Origin: SMWN01 sp965221455
GTDB taxonomy: Bacteria; Pseudomonadota; Gammaproteobacteria; Eutrophobiales; Eutrophobiaceae
Reading direction: 5' to 3'
Assembly (NCBI GenBank): GCA_965221455.1
Contig: OZ244890.1
Span: 1,550,001 to 1,614,000 of the forward strand
Length of the DNA: 64,000 bases
The translations under genes and the position numbers were made by a program. Of the stretch, positions 1-8,759 are shown one piece after another. Under the pieces are notes generated by a model. The model saw nothing but the letters and a program-made list of their open reading frames with translations. It did no database searches and had not been told where the DNA came from. How positions within the stretch are numbered: position 1 is the stretch's first letter; the number at the start of each line of letters is the position of its first letter.

Positions 1-2
1 AT

Positions 3-218
3 CGTGCCAATTTGAACAGACGTGAGGAACTGGATTCCTATGGAATATTTAATCTCAAGGCCGGCATTGATGCGGACAATTGGCAAGTGAGCGTATTTAT
101 TGACAACGTGACGAATGAACATGAAGTTCTTTTCAAGGATACCGTTTTTCTGTTTCATAACAGGGACACCATTAATCGTCCCAGAACGATTGGTACAAGT
201 CTTACCTACCAATTTTGA
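3..218 (+). CDS. TonB-dependent receptor, C-terminal end only
   Basis: This is the last 71 codons of a gene that begins before the window. The residues form amphipathic beta strands (AGIDADNWQVSVFIDNVTNE) and end in the aromatic tail TYQF. The motif 'vslfidNvtne' followed by a final strand closing on phenylalanine is typical of the last strands of outer-membrane TonB-dependent receptors, where the terminal aromatic residue is the signal for barrel assembly. No plug or TonB box is visible because the front of the gene is missing, so the substrate cannot be named. A complete ExbB-ExbD-TonB operon lies 2.5 kb downstream on the same strand and could energise it; that link is inference. Confidence 0.75.
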   Translation, partial: RANLNRREELDSYGIFNLKAGIDADNWQVSVFIDNVTNEHEVLFKDTVFLFHNRDTINRPRTIGTSLTYQF

Positions 219-261
219 CAATCAATACAATCGTGAGACTGTACTGTAAATAAATCGACGA

Positions 262-297
262 AGGGGTGGAAACGGAATCTTCCGTCCCCTGCGTTTT
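262..297 (+). terminator. Possible intrinsic terminator after the receptor gene
   Basis: An inner perfect 6-bp stem (ACGGAA, loop TC, TTCCGT at 272-285) is extended by AGGGG/CCCCT (262-266 with 286-290) across a one-sided bulge, followed by four T at 294-297. The position, 44 bases after the receptor stop, fits a terminator, but the T-run is short and offset. Confidence 0.35.
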
Positions 298-393
298 CCC
301 CGAAATAACTCATTGGCAACAGGCAATTCAGCAGAGGCGCTTGCCTTGATGTGTTCTGTAAAGAGATAAAAATTTTTCAATACTTTTAAAGTT

Positions 394-1218
394 ATGCAAA
401 AGAAATTGATTATTAATAATACCGATATCAATTATTATGAAACCGGTCATGGGCGACCTGTTATATTTATTCCAGGTTGGTTGTATACAACAGAATTATT
501 TAAACGAAATTTACCGGCTATCGGTAAAAGCTACAGAGCAGTCAGTTATGATCCGCGCAGCCATGGAGACTCGGGTATTACCGGGCATGGTAATAATTAC
601 GGCCAGCATGGTCGTGATCTTTTTGAATTAATTGAACAGACAGGTTTGCAAGATGTAATTCTGGTTGGTTGGTCATTGGGTGCCACGGTAGCGTATAGTT
701 ACATGCAACAATTTGGTACTGAAAACGTGGCCGCTTTTGTAAGCGTGGATGAATCACCGGCAATAATCAGGAATAATGATCAGGATTGGGGTGAAGGTAC
801 AATTACGGAAATATGCAGTCTGGTGGAAATGATATCTACAGACGGTCATATGGATTTTTTTCAGGACTATCTTAAGCAAGGTTTTACTGGAAATTTTGAT
901 GAAGATTTTTCTGAATTGTGTAGTGATTTCGCCAGCAGGGTATCGGCGAATGCTGCAGCGTTATTACTTGCTGATGCTGCATTAAGAGATTACAGAGAAC
1001 TTGCGCGGCAAATTGACAGGCAGATCCCACTGTTACATATTTTACGTGAAGATTGGCAGGAACCTGCCTTGCGCTGGATAAAAATGAATCAACCAAATGC
1101 AAAAACCGGAGTGCTCGGCGGACATCTCCAGCTATATGAACATGCCGAATTGTTTAATGAATTATTGTTGTCTTTTCTTGATGAAATTAGCCGGGAGAAT
1201 ACGAAAGATGCTGTTTGA
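394..1218 (+). CDS. Alpha/beta hydrolase
   Basis: A 274-residue single-domain alpha/beta hydrolase. The oxyanion-region motif HGRPVIFIPGW is at residues 19-29, the strand YDPRSHGDS follows near 52-60, and the nucleophile elbow GWSLGA places the catalytic serine at about residue 94. Candidate acid and base are the Asp in ILREDW (about 220) and the His in GGHLQLYEH near the C terminus, in the usual order for the fold. There is no signal peptide, so it is probably cytoplasmic. The substrate cannot be deduced; relatives include esterases, haloperoxidase-like proteins and BioH-like enzymes. The ATG at 394 gives the conserved family N terminus. The gene is AT-rich and lies 90 bases before the DAHP synthase on the same strand, so the two may be co-transcribed. 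Confidence 0.85.
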   Translation: MQKKLIINNTDINYYETGHGRPVIFIPGWLYTTELFKRNLPAIGKSYRAVSYDPRSHGDSGITGHGNNYGQHGRDLFELIEQTGLQDVILVGWSLGATVAYSYMQQFGTENVAAFVSVDESPAIIRNNDQDWGEGTITEICSLVEMISTDGHMDFFQDYLKQGFTGNFDEDFSELCSDFASRVSANAAALLLADAALRDYRELARQIDRQIPLLHILREDWQEPALRWIKMNQPNAKTGVLGGHLQLYEHAELFNELLLSFLDEISRENTKDAV

Positions 1219-1308
1219 TAACACATTAAAAAGTATTTTAGAGAAAATTAAACACGATTGTTCCAACACTGTTTTTTTATCTGTTCATAATCTTCCGAGT
1301 TAATATTT

Positions 1309-2664
1309 ATGGTTGAGTGGCAGCCGGATAGTTGGCGTAATAAAACAGTATCGCAGATTCCTGATTATCCCGATCAGGAACATTTAAGGCAGGTCGAAAA
1401 TGAAATTGCCTTATTTCCTCCATTAATTTTTGCCGGTGAGGCGCGTAATCTTAAACGGCAATTGAAGGCGGTGTGTGAAGGTCGGGCTTTTCTTCTGCAA
1501 GGCGGGGATTGTGCGGAAAGTTTCGCTGAATATCATGCAGACAATATTCGTGACACTTTTAAGGTTATTTTGCAAATGGCGGTTGTTTTAACCTTCGCCG
1601 GTAATTCTCCCGTAGTGAAAGTGGGTCGTTTGGCAGGACAGTTTGCCAAACCGAGAAGTCATCCTTTCGAGGAAATAGGCGGTGTTAAACTCAACTCCTA
1701 TTACGGTGATATTATTAATAGCATCGACTTTGATGAAACCGCCAGGATACCTGATCCACAAAGGCAATTGACAGCTTACGGTCAGGCTGCGGCGACACTG
1801 AACTTATTACGCGCATTTGCCCAGGGGGGATATGCCAATCTTGAATCCATACACAAATGGAATCTGGATTTTATTTCGCAAGCGGGTGTCAATCAGGAAT
1901 ACAAAAAATTAATTACCCGGATTACACAATGTCTCGATTTTATGAAGGCTTGTGGCATTGATGCCGATAATACTCATCAATTGCAGGCAACAGATTTTTT
2001 TACTTCGCATGAAGCCTTATTGCTTGGTTATGAAGAGGCGATGACCCGTATCGATTCCACAATAGGCGGTTGGTACGATACCTCTGCCCATTTCCTGTGG
2101 TGTGGGGAAAGAACACGCGATCCTGATGGTGCTCATATAGAGTTTTTAAGCGGGATTTTAAACCCCGTCGCCTGTAAAATCGGCCCGACTATCACCGACG
2201 ACGAACTCTTGAGTTTAATCGACAAACTTAATCCATTAAATGAACCGGGCCGTCTTACCCTGATTACGAGATTCGGTGCTGATCATGTTGTGGATACAAT
2301 GCCTGAATTGATTCGTAAAATAAAGATGGAAGGTAAAAATGTTATATGGTCCTGTGATCCAATGCATGCCAACACGATTAAAACATCCAATGGTATTAAA
2401 ACAAGACCCTTTGAGAAAATCCTGAAAGAATTGCAGCAGGTTTTTGCATGCCATCATTCGGAAGGTAGTCATTGTGGTGGTGTTCATCTCGAATTAACCG
2501 GAAAGAATGTGACCGAATGTACCGGGGGCAATCAGGCCATTTCAGAAGATGAACTTCGGGATCGTTATCATACACATTGTGATCCGCGCCTGAATGCTGA
2601 TCAATCGATTGAGTTGGCGTTTGAATTAGCGGGTTATATACATGAGACCAGGCGCGGTTTCTAG
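1309..2664 (+). CDS. Class II 3-deoxy-7-phosphoheptulonate (DAHP) synthase
   Basis: Joins phosphoenolpyruvate and erythrose 4-phosphate in the first committed step of the shikimate pathway (cytoplasm). The 451-residue length is normal for the class II (plant/mycobacterial-like) family and unlike the 350-residue class I enzymes. Family blocks in order: WQPDSWR at the N terminus, LLQGGDCAESF with the metal-ligand cysteine, VGRLAGQFAKPRS, the central W-C-G-E-R-T-R-D-P-D-G-A-H block, KIGPT, WSCDPMHANTIK, GIKTRPF, and the C-terminal GGVHLELTG with TECTGG. Class II enzymes in gammaproteobacteria can be general or tied to secondary metabolism. No phenazine or antibiotic genes are adjacent here, so a housekeeping role is more likely. 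Confidence 0.95.
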   Translation: MVEWQPDSWRNKTVSQIPDYPDQEHLRQVENEIALFPPLIFAGEARNLKRQLKAVCEGRAFLLQGGDCAESFAEYHADNIRDTFKVILQMAVVLTFAGNSPVVKVGRLAGQFAKPRSHPFEEIGGVKLNSYYGDIINSIDFDETARIPDPQRQLTAYGQAAATLNLLRAFAQGGYANLESIHKWNLDFISQAGVNQEYKKLITRITQCLDFMKACGIDADNTHQLQATDFFTSHEALLLGYEEAMTRIDSTIGGWYDTSAHFLWCGERTRDPDGAHIEFLSGILNPVACKIGPTITDDELLSLIDKLNPLNEPGRLTLITRFGADHVVDTMPELIRKIKMEGKNVIWSCDPMHANTIKTSNGIKTRPFEKILKELQQVFACHHSEGSHCGGVHLELTGKNVTECTGGNQAISEDELRDRYHTHCDPRLNADQSIELAFELAGYIHETRRGF

Positions 2665-2712
2665 TTTGTTAGATTTATTCAGGAACCCTTGATTAAGTTC
2701 GGCGGAAAAAAC

Positions 2713-3516
2713 ATGGTGAACAGAATATATAATCCAGGAATTTACCTATTCAGTTGTTTTCTTGTATCCATGTGTATTTTGGGTGATGTGAAAGCAGCCG
2801 ATATTGAGCAGATTCAGCGGGAAGGTGAGAAGAAATTAGTCGAGGCGGAACAGTCTCAGAAAAGAATCGACGAAATCGTCGAAGGCGCACAGGAACGTTT
2901 GATCCGGTACCGTGCCCTGTTAAAACAGACAGAAGGTCTGAAAACTTACAATAAACAACTATCAACCCAGATTAAAAGTCAGGAAAACCTGATCAATCGT
3001 TTTGATGATTCGATTAACCAGGTTTCCTTAATTGAACGGCAGATGTCGCCTTTACTCACAAGGATGGCTGATAGTCTGGAACAGTTCGTGGAACTGGACC
3101 TGCCTTTTCATACGACAGAGCGTCAAGAACGCATGGCTTTTATTAACGAGAATCTGGCGGCGGCCGATATCGACATTGCAGAGAAGTTTCGCCAGGTGAT
3201 TGAAGCCTATCAAATCGAAAATGAATACGGTCGCAAGATTGATTCTTACCAGGACATTGTGGAAATTAACGGTGTCGAGCAAGAAGTGGATATACTGCGC
3301 ATAGGCCGGATTGCCATGGTCTGTCAAACCAAAGACACCAGGATTTCTGCCCGATGGAATAATGATGCCAGGGTCTGGGAAGTGTTGGACAACGCCACTT
3401 ATCGTAATCCCGTTCGCAAGGGGATCAAGATGTCCAGGAAACAGGCATCAATTGATATCTTAACCTTGCCTATCATCGCCCCCGTGCCGGCTATCACTGT
3501 GGAGGCGGCAAAATGA
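2713..3516 (+). CDS. DUF3450-like periplasmic coiled-coil protein of the TonB2/TtpC operon
   Basis: First gene of a six-gene operon. The ATG at 2713 is preferred over an upstream TTG at 2689 because it is preceded by GGCGG at 2701-2705 and starts directly with a signal peptide (hydrophobic GIYLFSCFLVSMCILG, cleavage near VKA-AD). The mature protein begins with a long charged coiled coil (about residues 30-110) and ends in a small globular part containing FHTTERQERMAF and the strand-rich RIGRIAMVCQTKD. Proteins of this type are encoded immediately upstream of TtpC-ExbB2-ExbD2-TonB2 in vibrios and relatives, where they are thought to assist the alternative TonB system. The stop overlaps the next start by four bases, indicating translational coupling. 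Confidence 0.8.
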   Translation: MVNRIYNPGIYLFSCFLVSMCILGDVKAADIEQIQREGEKKLVEAEQSQKRIDEIVEGAQERLIRYRALLKQTEGLKTYNKQLSTQIKSQENLINRFDDSINQVSLIERQMSPLLTRMADSLEQFVELDLPFHTTERQERMAFINENLAAADIDIAEKFRQVIEAYQIENEYGRKIDSYQDIVEINGVEQEVDILRIGRIAMVCQTKDTRISARWNNDARVWEVLDNATYRNPVRKGIKMSRKQASIDILTLPIIAPVPAITVEAAK

Positions 3517-4871
3517 GACGGACTATTTTAAAAATAAGCCTTCCACTATTTATTCTGGCTGGCATCCTGGCACCCGGTTTACAGGCTGAAGAAGAGAAGT
3601 TGTCAATGGAGCAGTTACTCAATCAGGTCAAGGAAGGCCGAGCGAAAGACGCTGCCGACAATAAGCGACGTGAAAAAGATTTTCTCAATGAAAAAGCCCA
3701 ACAGGTTGAGCGGATACGCCAGGCCATGGCCGAGGTGGAACGGCTGGAGACCATGAGCGCCGAACTTGAAGAAAAGTTTAATGCTAACGAGCTTTTGGTT
3801 GAAGAAAAACGTCAGCAACGTGACCAGCGTTTGGGTTCCTTAAAAGAACTATTTGGTCATCTAACAGGAGCGGCGGGGGATATGCGCAGTCGTTTTCGTA
3901 ACTCTGTGACCACCAGCCAGTTCCCCGACAGAGAAGCGTTCTTAAGTGTACTTATCAAGAAGATGAATTCCGATACGGACTTGCCGACTCTGGAAGAGAT
4001 CGAACAGATATGGTACGAGCTGCATCGTGAGATGACCGAATCGGGTCGTGTTGTTAAATACACAAGCAAAGTTGGTACCGATTTGGAACGGGAAGTGGTA
4101 CGAGTCGGGTTGTTTAACCTGTTATCGAATGGAGACTACCTGGCCTATGATGCCGATACCCGAAATGTATCAGTTCTGCCGAGACAACCTGTTGGATTAT
4201 TTTCCGGTGCCGAGTCTCTACAAGCCGCTGCAACCGGTGTGGTAGCGGTTGGGATTGATCCCACAGGTGCAGCCGGAGGAGGCTTTTTAAAGGCCATTAT
4301 CAATACTCCAACACTGGAAGAACGTTGGCACCAGGGTCGCCAGGTAGGTTATATCATCAGCGGTATCGGCGTTTTTGCCCTGTTGGTTGCTCTGTGGCGT
4401 TTATTAATGCTCGGTTTTATATCAGCCAAAATACGCGCTCAATTAAAGAGCAAAGAAATCAAGACCGATAATCCTTTGGGTCGCATCCTAAAGGCGGCCG
4501 AAGATAACCAGGGGGCAGGTACCGAGAGTTTGGAATTGCATTTAGATGAAGCCATCTTGAAGGAAAGTCCGAAAATCAACTCTGGTTTATCCTTGCTGAA
4601 GATTATCGCCATGGTGGCGCCGCTGTTAGGTTTATTAGGCACGGTAACCGGTATGATTATCGTTTTCCAGGCGATCACCATTTACGGTGCGGGCGATCCC
4701 AAAGCGATGGCCGGTGGTATTTCCAGTGCATTGGTGACGACTGTGTTAGGTTTGGTGGTTGCGATCCCGACATTGCTGCTGCATACCGTGTTAAGTGGTA
4801 GAGCGAAGAAACTCCTGCACATACTGGAAGAGCAAAGCGCCGGAATAGTTGCTGAACGGTCCGGGCGATAA
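3513..4871 (+). CDS. TtpC-like MotA/TolQ/ExbB proton-channel family protein with periplasmic N-terminal extension
   Basis: A 452-residue protein, more than twice the length of a normal ExbB. A signal sequence (residues 1-25, ending LQAEEE) leads into a coiled coil (about 30-115) and a globular periplasmic region. The membrane part follows: VGYIISGIGVFALLVALW near 277-297, then the MotA/TolQ/ExbB signature with MVAPLLGLLGTVTGMI (about 370-385) and GGISSALVTTVLGLVVAIPT. This organisation is that of TtpC, the fourth component of vibrio TonB2 systems, which acts with ExbB2-ExbD2-TonB2 to use the proton gradient for outer-membrane transport. It overlaps the preceding gene by four bases and is 27 bases from exbB. 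Confidence 0.88.
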   Translation: MRRTILKISLPLFILAGILAPGLQAEEEKLSMEQLLNQVKEGRAKDAADNKRREKDFLNEKAQQVERIRQAMAEVERLETMSAELEEKFNANELLVEEKRQQRDQRLGSLKELFGHLTGAAGDMRSRFRNSVTTSQFPDREAFLSVLIKKMNSDTDLPTLEEIEQIWYELHREMTESGRVVKYTSKVGTDLEREVVRVGLFNLLSNGDYLAYDADTRNVSVLPRQPVGLFSGAESLQAAATGVVAVGIDPTGAAGGGFLKAIINTPTLEERWHQGRQVGYIISGIGVFALLVALWRLLMLGFISAKIRAQLKSKEIKTDNPLGRILKAAEDNQGAGTESLELHLDEAILKESPKINSGLSLLKIIAMVAPLLGLLGTVTGMIIVFQAITIYGAGDPKAMAGGISSALVTTVLGLVVAIPTLLLHTVLSGRAKKLLHILEEQSAGIVAERSGR

Positions 4872-4882
4872 TCGTCGGCTAT

Positions 4883-4901
4883 AAAGGAGGGGAGACCGGT
4901 G
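4883..4901 (+). promoter_or_regulatory. Strong ribosome binding site fixing a GTG start for exbB
   Basis: AAAGGAGGGG at 4883-4892 is an almost ideal Shine-Dalgarno sequence, about 8 bases before the GTG at 4899. No in-frame ATG lies near the start of the conserved ExbB sequence, so this site decides the start. Confidence 0.75.
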
Positions 4902-5429
4902 CCTTTATATTTACTTGATGCCCTGGAAGCGGTGAATAACTTTTTCAATTCCGGCGGGCCGGTGTTGTATTTGATTGCAGTATTAACGTTCATCATGTGG
5001 ACCTTGATGCTGGAGCGCAGTTGGTATTACCTGGTTGCCTATCGTCGAGATGCGAAACAGGTGATAGCTGATTGGGAAGCGCGTACGGAGCGCAAGTCCT
5101 GGTATGCCCATGCCATACGTGACAAGCTCATTTCCGAAGTTCGTATCAAGATTGATCACAACCTGTCCATGATAAAGATATTGATCGCGCTTTGTCCCCT
5201 GTTCGGGTTACTCGGGACAGTGACAGGCATGATTGAAGTTTTTACGGTTTTGTCGATTACCGGTGGCGGTGATGCAAAATCCATGGCCGGCGGTGTTTCC
5301 CGTGCGACTATCCCGACCATGGCCGGTATGGTCGCGGCCTTATCCGGTGTATTTGCCAATATTTATATTACCCAAAAAGCAAATCGTGAACGCCAACTTA
5401 TAGAAGAACATCTAACTGTGGATAATTAA
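4899..5429 (+). CDS. exbB: ExbB-type proton channel subunit (TonB2 system)
   Basis: A 176-residue inner-membrane protein of the short ExbB2 type. It has three predicted transmembrane segments: GPVLYLIAVLTFIMWTLML (about residues 24-42), then the pair containing ALCPLFGLLGTVTGMIEVF (about 98-116) and ATIPTMAGMVAALSGVFANI (about 137-156). The GLLGTVTGMI block is the hallmark of the MotA/TolQ/ExbB channel. It forms the pentameric proton channel around ExbD and drives TonB. It starts with GTG behind a strong ribosome binding site, and its stop overlaps the exbD start (TAATG). Confidence 0.92.
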   Translation: MPLYLLDALEAVNNFFNSGGPVLYLIAVLTFIMWTLMLERSWYYLVAYRRDAKQVIADWEARTERKSWYAHAIRDKLISEVRIKIDHNLSMIKILIALCPLFGLLGTVTGMIEVFTVLSITGGGDAKSMAGGVSRATIPTMAGMVAALSGVFANIYITQKANRERQLIEEHLTVDN

Positions 5430-5851
5430 TGATGAGAAGACGAAACTATAGTTTAGCCGCTGGCAGTGAAGATGAAGGCGCCGTTGATTTAACACCCATG
5501 CTGGATGTGGTGTTTATCATGTTGATTTTCTTTATTGTCACCGCCACCTTTATTAAAGAAGCCGGTGTCGAAGTCAATCGACCGGATGCCAGTACCGCAG
5601 ATCAAAAAGATAACACGACGGTACTGGTGGCGATTAATGCCGATAACAGCATCTGGATTGACAAGCGGCGAATTGATGTGCGTTCGGTACGTGCCAACAT
5701 TGAACGCCTGCATGCGGAAAACCCGGAAGGCGGTGTCGTCATCCAGGCGGATGAATTGGCCTCAGTCAAAACCTTCACGGAAGTATTGGATGCTGCACGC
5801 TCGGTGGTACCCCACGAAAAAGTCTCACTGGCGACCGAGAAGGGCAATTAG
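5429..5851 (+). CDS. exbD: ExbD-type biopolymer transport protein
   Basis: 140 residues with one transmembrane helix. The membrane motif DLTPMLDVVFIMLIFFIV (about residues 20-37) carries the conserved Asp that takes part in proton translocation in ExbD/TolR. The periplasmic C-terminal domain (NADNSIWIDKRRIDV..., GVVIQADELASVKTFTEVLDAAR) has the ExbD fold. It is translationally coupled to exbB and followed 34 bases later by tonB, as expected for a three-component energy-transduction unit in the inner membrane. Confidence 0.93.
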   Translation: MMRRRNYSLAAGSEDEGAVDLTPMLDVVFIMLIFFIVTATFIKEAGVEVNRPDASTADQKDNTTVLVAINADNSIWIDKRRIDVRSVRANIERLHAENPEGGVVIQADELASVKTFTEVLDAARSVVPHEKVSLATEKGN

Positions 5852-5885
5852 GTGTGTTGTGTATCAGGCGTAAGGGAACAATGCG

Positions 5886-6500
5886 GTGAGAGAGGCGTTA
5901 CGTATTTTATGGGTGATGCCGCAAGCGGCCATGGTTACTTTGTTGCTGTTAATCCTGATGGTGAGCTTGATAGAATTCGCCGATCAGGGTCTGGATAACA
6001 GAAAGCGCATTAAACTGCCGGACATTCATATGCCGGAAGTCGAAATTGACGTTCACCGTCTTATTGACAAACCGGAGAAACCTGAAGTTGATGAGACACC
6101 TCCACCGGAAATTCCCGAGCAAGACTTTGATCAAATCGACGGCAATGCTGAAGTGGGATATATAGCGATTGGCAAGATTCAGGCAAAGCTGGATCTCGAT
6201 ATAGGTGCCGGTTTGCAGGCCACAGATGGTGAATATCTACCCATCGTTAAAGTCGCCCCAATATACCCTCGACGTGCATTGAGTAGAGGTGTCGAAGGTT
6301 ACGTTATTGTCGAATACACCGTGACCAGGCAGGGTACTGTGAAAGCTCCCCGCGTGGTGGAAGCCGAGCCCGAAGGCACCTTTGACAAGGCTGCGATCAA
6401 ATCCGCATTACGATACAAATACAAACCACGCGTGGTGGATGGAGAACCGACTGAAGTACATGGTGTACGCACAAAGATAACTTTCCAATTAGAGAAATAG
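5886..6500 (+). CDS. tonB: TonB2-type energy transducer
   Basis: A 204-residue TonB, the short TonB2 type. A single N-terminal membrane anchor (about residues 6-28, MPQAAMVTLLLLILMVSLIEF) is followed by a short proline-rich linker (KPEKPEVDETPPPEIPEQ, about 58-76), much shorter than in enterobacterial TonB1. The C-terminal domain (about 115-204) has IYPRRALSRGVEGYVIVEYT, with the family YP motif, and the final strand RTKITFQL. The GTG start at 5886 follows AAGGGAA about 10 bases upstream. The protein spans the periplasm and contacts the TonB box of receptors such as the one truncated at the window edge. Confidence 0.92.
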   Translation: MREALRILWVMPQAAMVTLLLLILMVSLIEFADQGLDNRKRIKLPDIHMPEVEIDVHRLIDKPEKPEVDETPPPEIPEQDFDQIDGNAEVGYIAIGKIQAKLDLDIGAGLQATDGEYLPIVKVAPIYPRRALSRGVEGYVIVEYTVTRQGTVKAPRVVEAEPEGTFDKAAIKSALRYKYKPRVVDGEPTEVHGVRTKITFQLEK

Positions 6501-6503
6501 GCG

Positions 6504-7916
6504 ATGCTGACAAGGGATCCGCTCAAGCGGTCATTAACAATTCATTCCCTGTTTCTTGTTGGGTTGATGATGCTGTTGTTATTTGTTTCAGTGGCAAGCC
6601 ATGCCCGCAAAAAAGACGCAACCGAAACCTCGGGTGCCATTGATGCGGCGACTTTTGAAGTATTGACGAAGGCACAGGAGTTGACCGAACAAGAGCGGTT
6701 TGATCTGGCAGTTCAGGAGTTGGACAAACTCAAAAACAACGACAAAATGAACAGCTATGCGAAAAGCCAGATGTGGAACTTTTATGCTTTTATTTACGCC
6801 AGCCAGGAAAAGTATAAACACGCTATAGACGCTTACAAAAATCTCCTGGCCGAGCCGGATGCACCGGATGGGCTGAAACTCACTGCGAAGTACACCATGG
6901 CGCAACTCTACTTCCAGATAGAGGACTATGCCTCGGTCATCAGTTTTATGGAAGAGTGGCTAAAGGAAATCCCTGAACCAACGGCAACCGCGCATATCAT
7001 GCTGGCACAGGCCTACTATCAAGGCAAACAGTATGATCCTTCATTGCATAACCTGTTAAAAGCGATAGAAATAACAAAGGCGGAAGGAAAGAAGGTTGAT
7101 GAAAACTGGTTACGGATGAAAGCAGGCATCTATTACGAAAAACAGGAGTTGAAAAACACGCTGGCTGCGTATAGGGAGTTAAACCGGTTTTACCCCAAAG
7201 TCAGTTATCTCAAGCAAATCGCGGGACTTTATGGTGAAACGGGAGATGAGCGAAAACGTTTAACAACTTTTGATGCACTGTACCTGCAAGGGGCCTTGAC
7301 GTCGGAACCCGATGTTTTGAATCTGGCCTATATGTATCTGGGTCAAGAGACCCCCTACAAGGCGGGTAAAATCATGGAAACCAACATGGACAAAGGTATC
7401 ATTAAATCGACCTCAAGGAACGTGGAAACGTTGGCCAATGCCTGGGCGCAGGCGAATGAGCACAAGAAGGCGATTCCCGCGCTTGAAAAAGCGGCGAGTC
7501 AATCCGACAAGGGGCTCCTTTATGCACGTCTGGCGGGTGTACATTTTGATGCCGGAGATTTCACACGCGCAGCAGAGGCGGCCAGAAAGGCCGATCAAAA
7601 GGGTGGGCTTAAACGAATAGACAGTAACCGGATGTTAATGGGCATGTCGTACTTTAATATCAAGCAGTTTGAAAATGCCTTGCAGGCATTCCGCCGGGCC
7701 AAACAATCGAAAAAAAGTTTCTCTGATGCCAGAAAATGGGAGCAATACACCTTAAGAGAACTGGAACGTTTACGTGCATTGGAAGAAAGCGAATTCTCAC
7801 TGGTGGAAAAGACCCAGGAGGCATTGGAAGCGGATGAGAATAATATCGAGGCGATTGGCGGTAAACTGCTTGACGATAACACGGGTGGAACCCGGAAGGA
7901 CATCAGGCACGAATAA
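6504..7916 (+). CDS. TPR-repeat periplasmic protein of the TonB2 operon
   Basis: 470 residues. An N-terminal hydrophobic segment (about residues 11-31, LFLVGLMMLLLFVSVASHA) ends in a plausible signal-peptidase site. Helical tetratricopeptide-like repeats occupy the rest; recognisable units include AYKNLLAEPDAPDGLKLTAKYTMAQLYFQ, the stretch from ATAHIMLAQAYYQGKQY, and LLYARLAGVHFDAGDFTRAAEAA. A TPR protein is the standard last gene of TonB2/TtpC operons. It starts only four bases after the tonB stop, so it belongs to the same transcript. A scaffolding role for the transport complex is inferred from the context; no enzymatic motif is visible. Confidence 0.85.
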   Translation: MLTRDPLKRSLTIHSLFLVGLMMLLLFVSVASHARKKDATETSGAIDAATFEVLTKAQELTEQERFDLAVQELDKLKNNDKMNSYAKSQMWNFYAFIYASQEKYKHAIDAYKNLLAEPDAPDGLKLTAKYTMAQLYFQIEDYASVISFMEEWLKEIPEPTATAHIMLAQAYYQGKQYDPSLHNLLKAIEITKAEGKKVDENWLRMKAGIYYEKQELKNTLAAYRELNRFYPKVSYLKQIAGLYGETGDERKRLTTFDALYLQGALTSEPDVLNLAYMYLGQETPYKAGKIMETNMDKGIIKSTSRNVETLANAWAQANEHKKAIPALEKAASQSDKGLLYARLAGVHFDAGDFTRAAEAARKADQKGGLKRIDSNRMLMGMSYFNIKQFENALQAFRRAKQSKKSFSDARKWEQYTLRELERLRALEESEFSLVEKTQEALEADENNIEAIGGKLLDDNTGGTRKDIRHE

Positions 7917-8759
7917 CATAAATTTGTGAAAGTCCGGATCTGTACCCGCCCTCCACCTGGAACTGTTTGCATCTTTGCGAACAGGAAGAGCGATTGTTTT
8001 GCAACACGCAATGACCCTGTGATCCCATGATCCATCAGAACTATCAAGTAACTGCAAATGGAAGTTGCAACAATGATAGGCGTAACCGCTTGACCTGCCC
8101 CCGATCTTCGCGCCACTGCAAGCGTGGTGAATGTGTGAAACCGGGTAACAAGGGAAGTGATGGCGAAAACCCATTGTACTGTACGGGACATGGAGAGAGC
8201 ATCAGAGGCCGACAAAACCACGTAAACACCCCATCACGCTGGCATTACGCCCACCGCAACACCGGCGCAGACCGCGCCGCCACCGCGCACCGGGTCAACC
8301 GTTCCATGACCGAATGTGTCGCGCACGTTGCCGCAGACAGTTTGAGTACATAACACGGCATTCTGCATCGTCTGCCGCGCCAGCACTGTGGCATCGCCTG
8401 CGGCGTTGACGGCGACAGGCGCAACACGATGCAGTCGCGTACAGTTTCGCGGGCAACATCAGGATGATTCTGCCCGGTCAACAGCACCGAAGCAGAGGCG
8501 TTCTCGACACTCACGAAGACTGACGGTTTGCAGCACTCAATCGGTTGCACGAAAAACCGGCGGATGGGTAAATCAAATACAACAGCATACGCCCCCCACA
8601 AAGGACCGGGATTGTTCACGACCGGTACAGTACATAATCAATCACAACAAAGAAGTGCGATGTGTAGTGTGGGTCACGATATTATATATTTAATACTGCG
8701 CGTGGTAATGGTACATTGATGGAATCGCAATCTGGATGATGACAGAGAGAACTTGACAT
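7917..8759. other. Spacer without a supported gene
   Basis: About 840 bases between the TPR gene and the large secreted protein. Short open frames exist on both strands but lack good starts and recognisable domains. The stretch 8264-8353 resembles the leader of the next gene and is listed separately. Nothing else is supported. Confidence 0.5.
8264..8353 (+). pseudogene. Relic resembling the N-terminal leader of the downstream secreted protein
   Basis: Read in one frame, this stretch gives ADRAATAHRVNRSMTECVAH followed by VAADSLST and a stop. The start of the next gene, around 8817-8903, gives ADRCCFTQRNHSITERAACV followed by AADRFSTQN. The DNA also aligns over about 90 bases with scattered substitutions. 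This points to an old duplication of the 5' region of the 8760 gene, or to a dispersed element present twice. No coding capacity remains after the stop. Confidence 0.5.
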
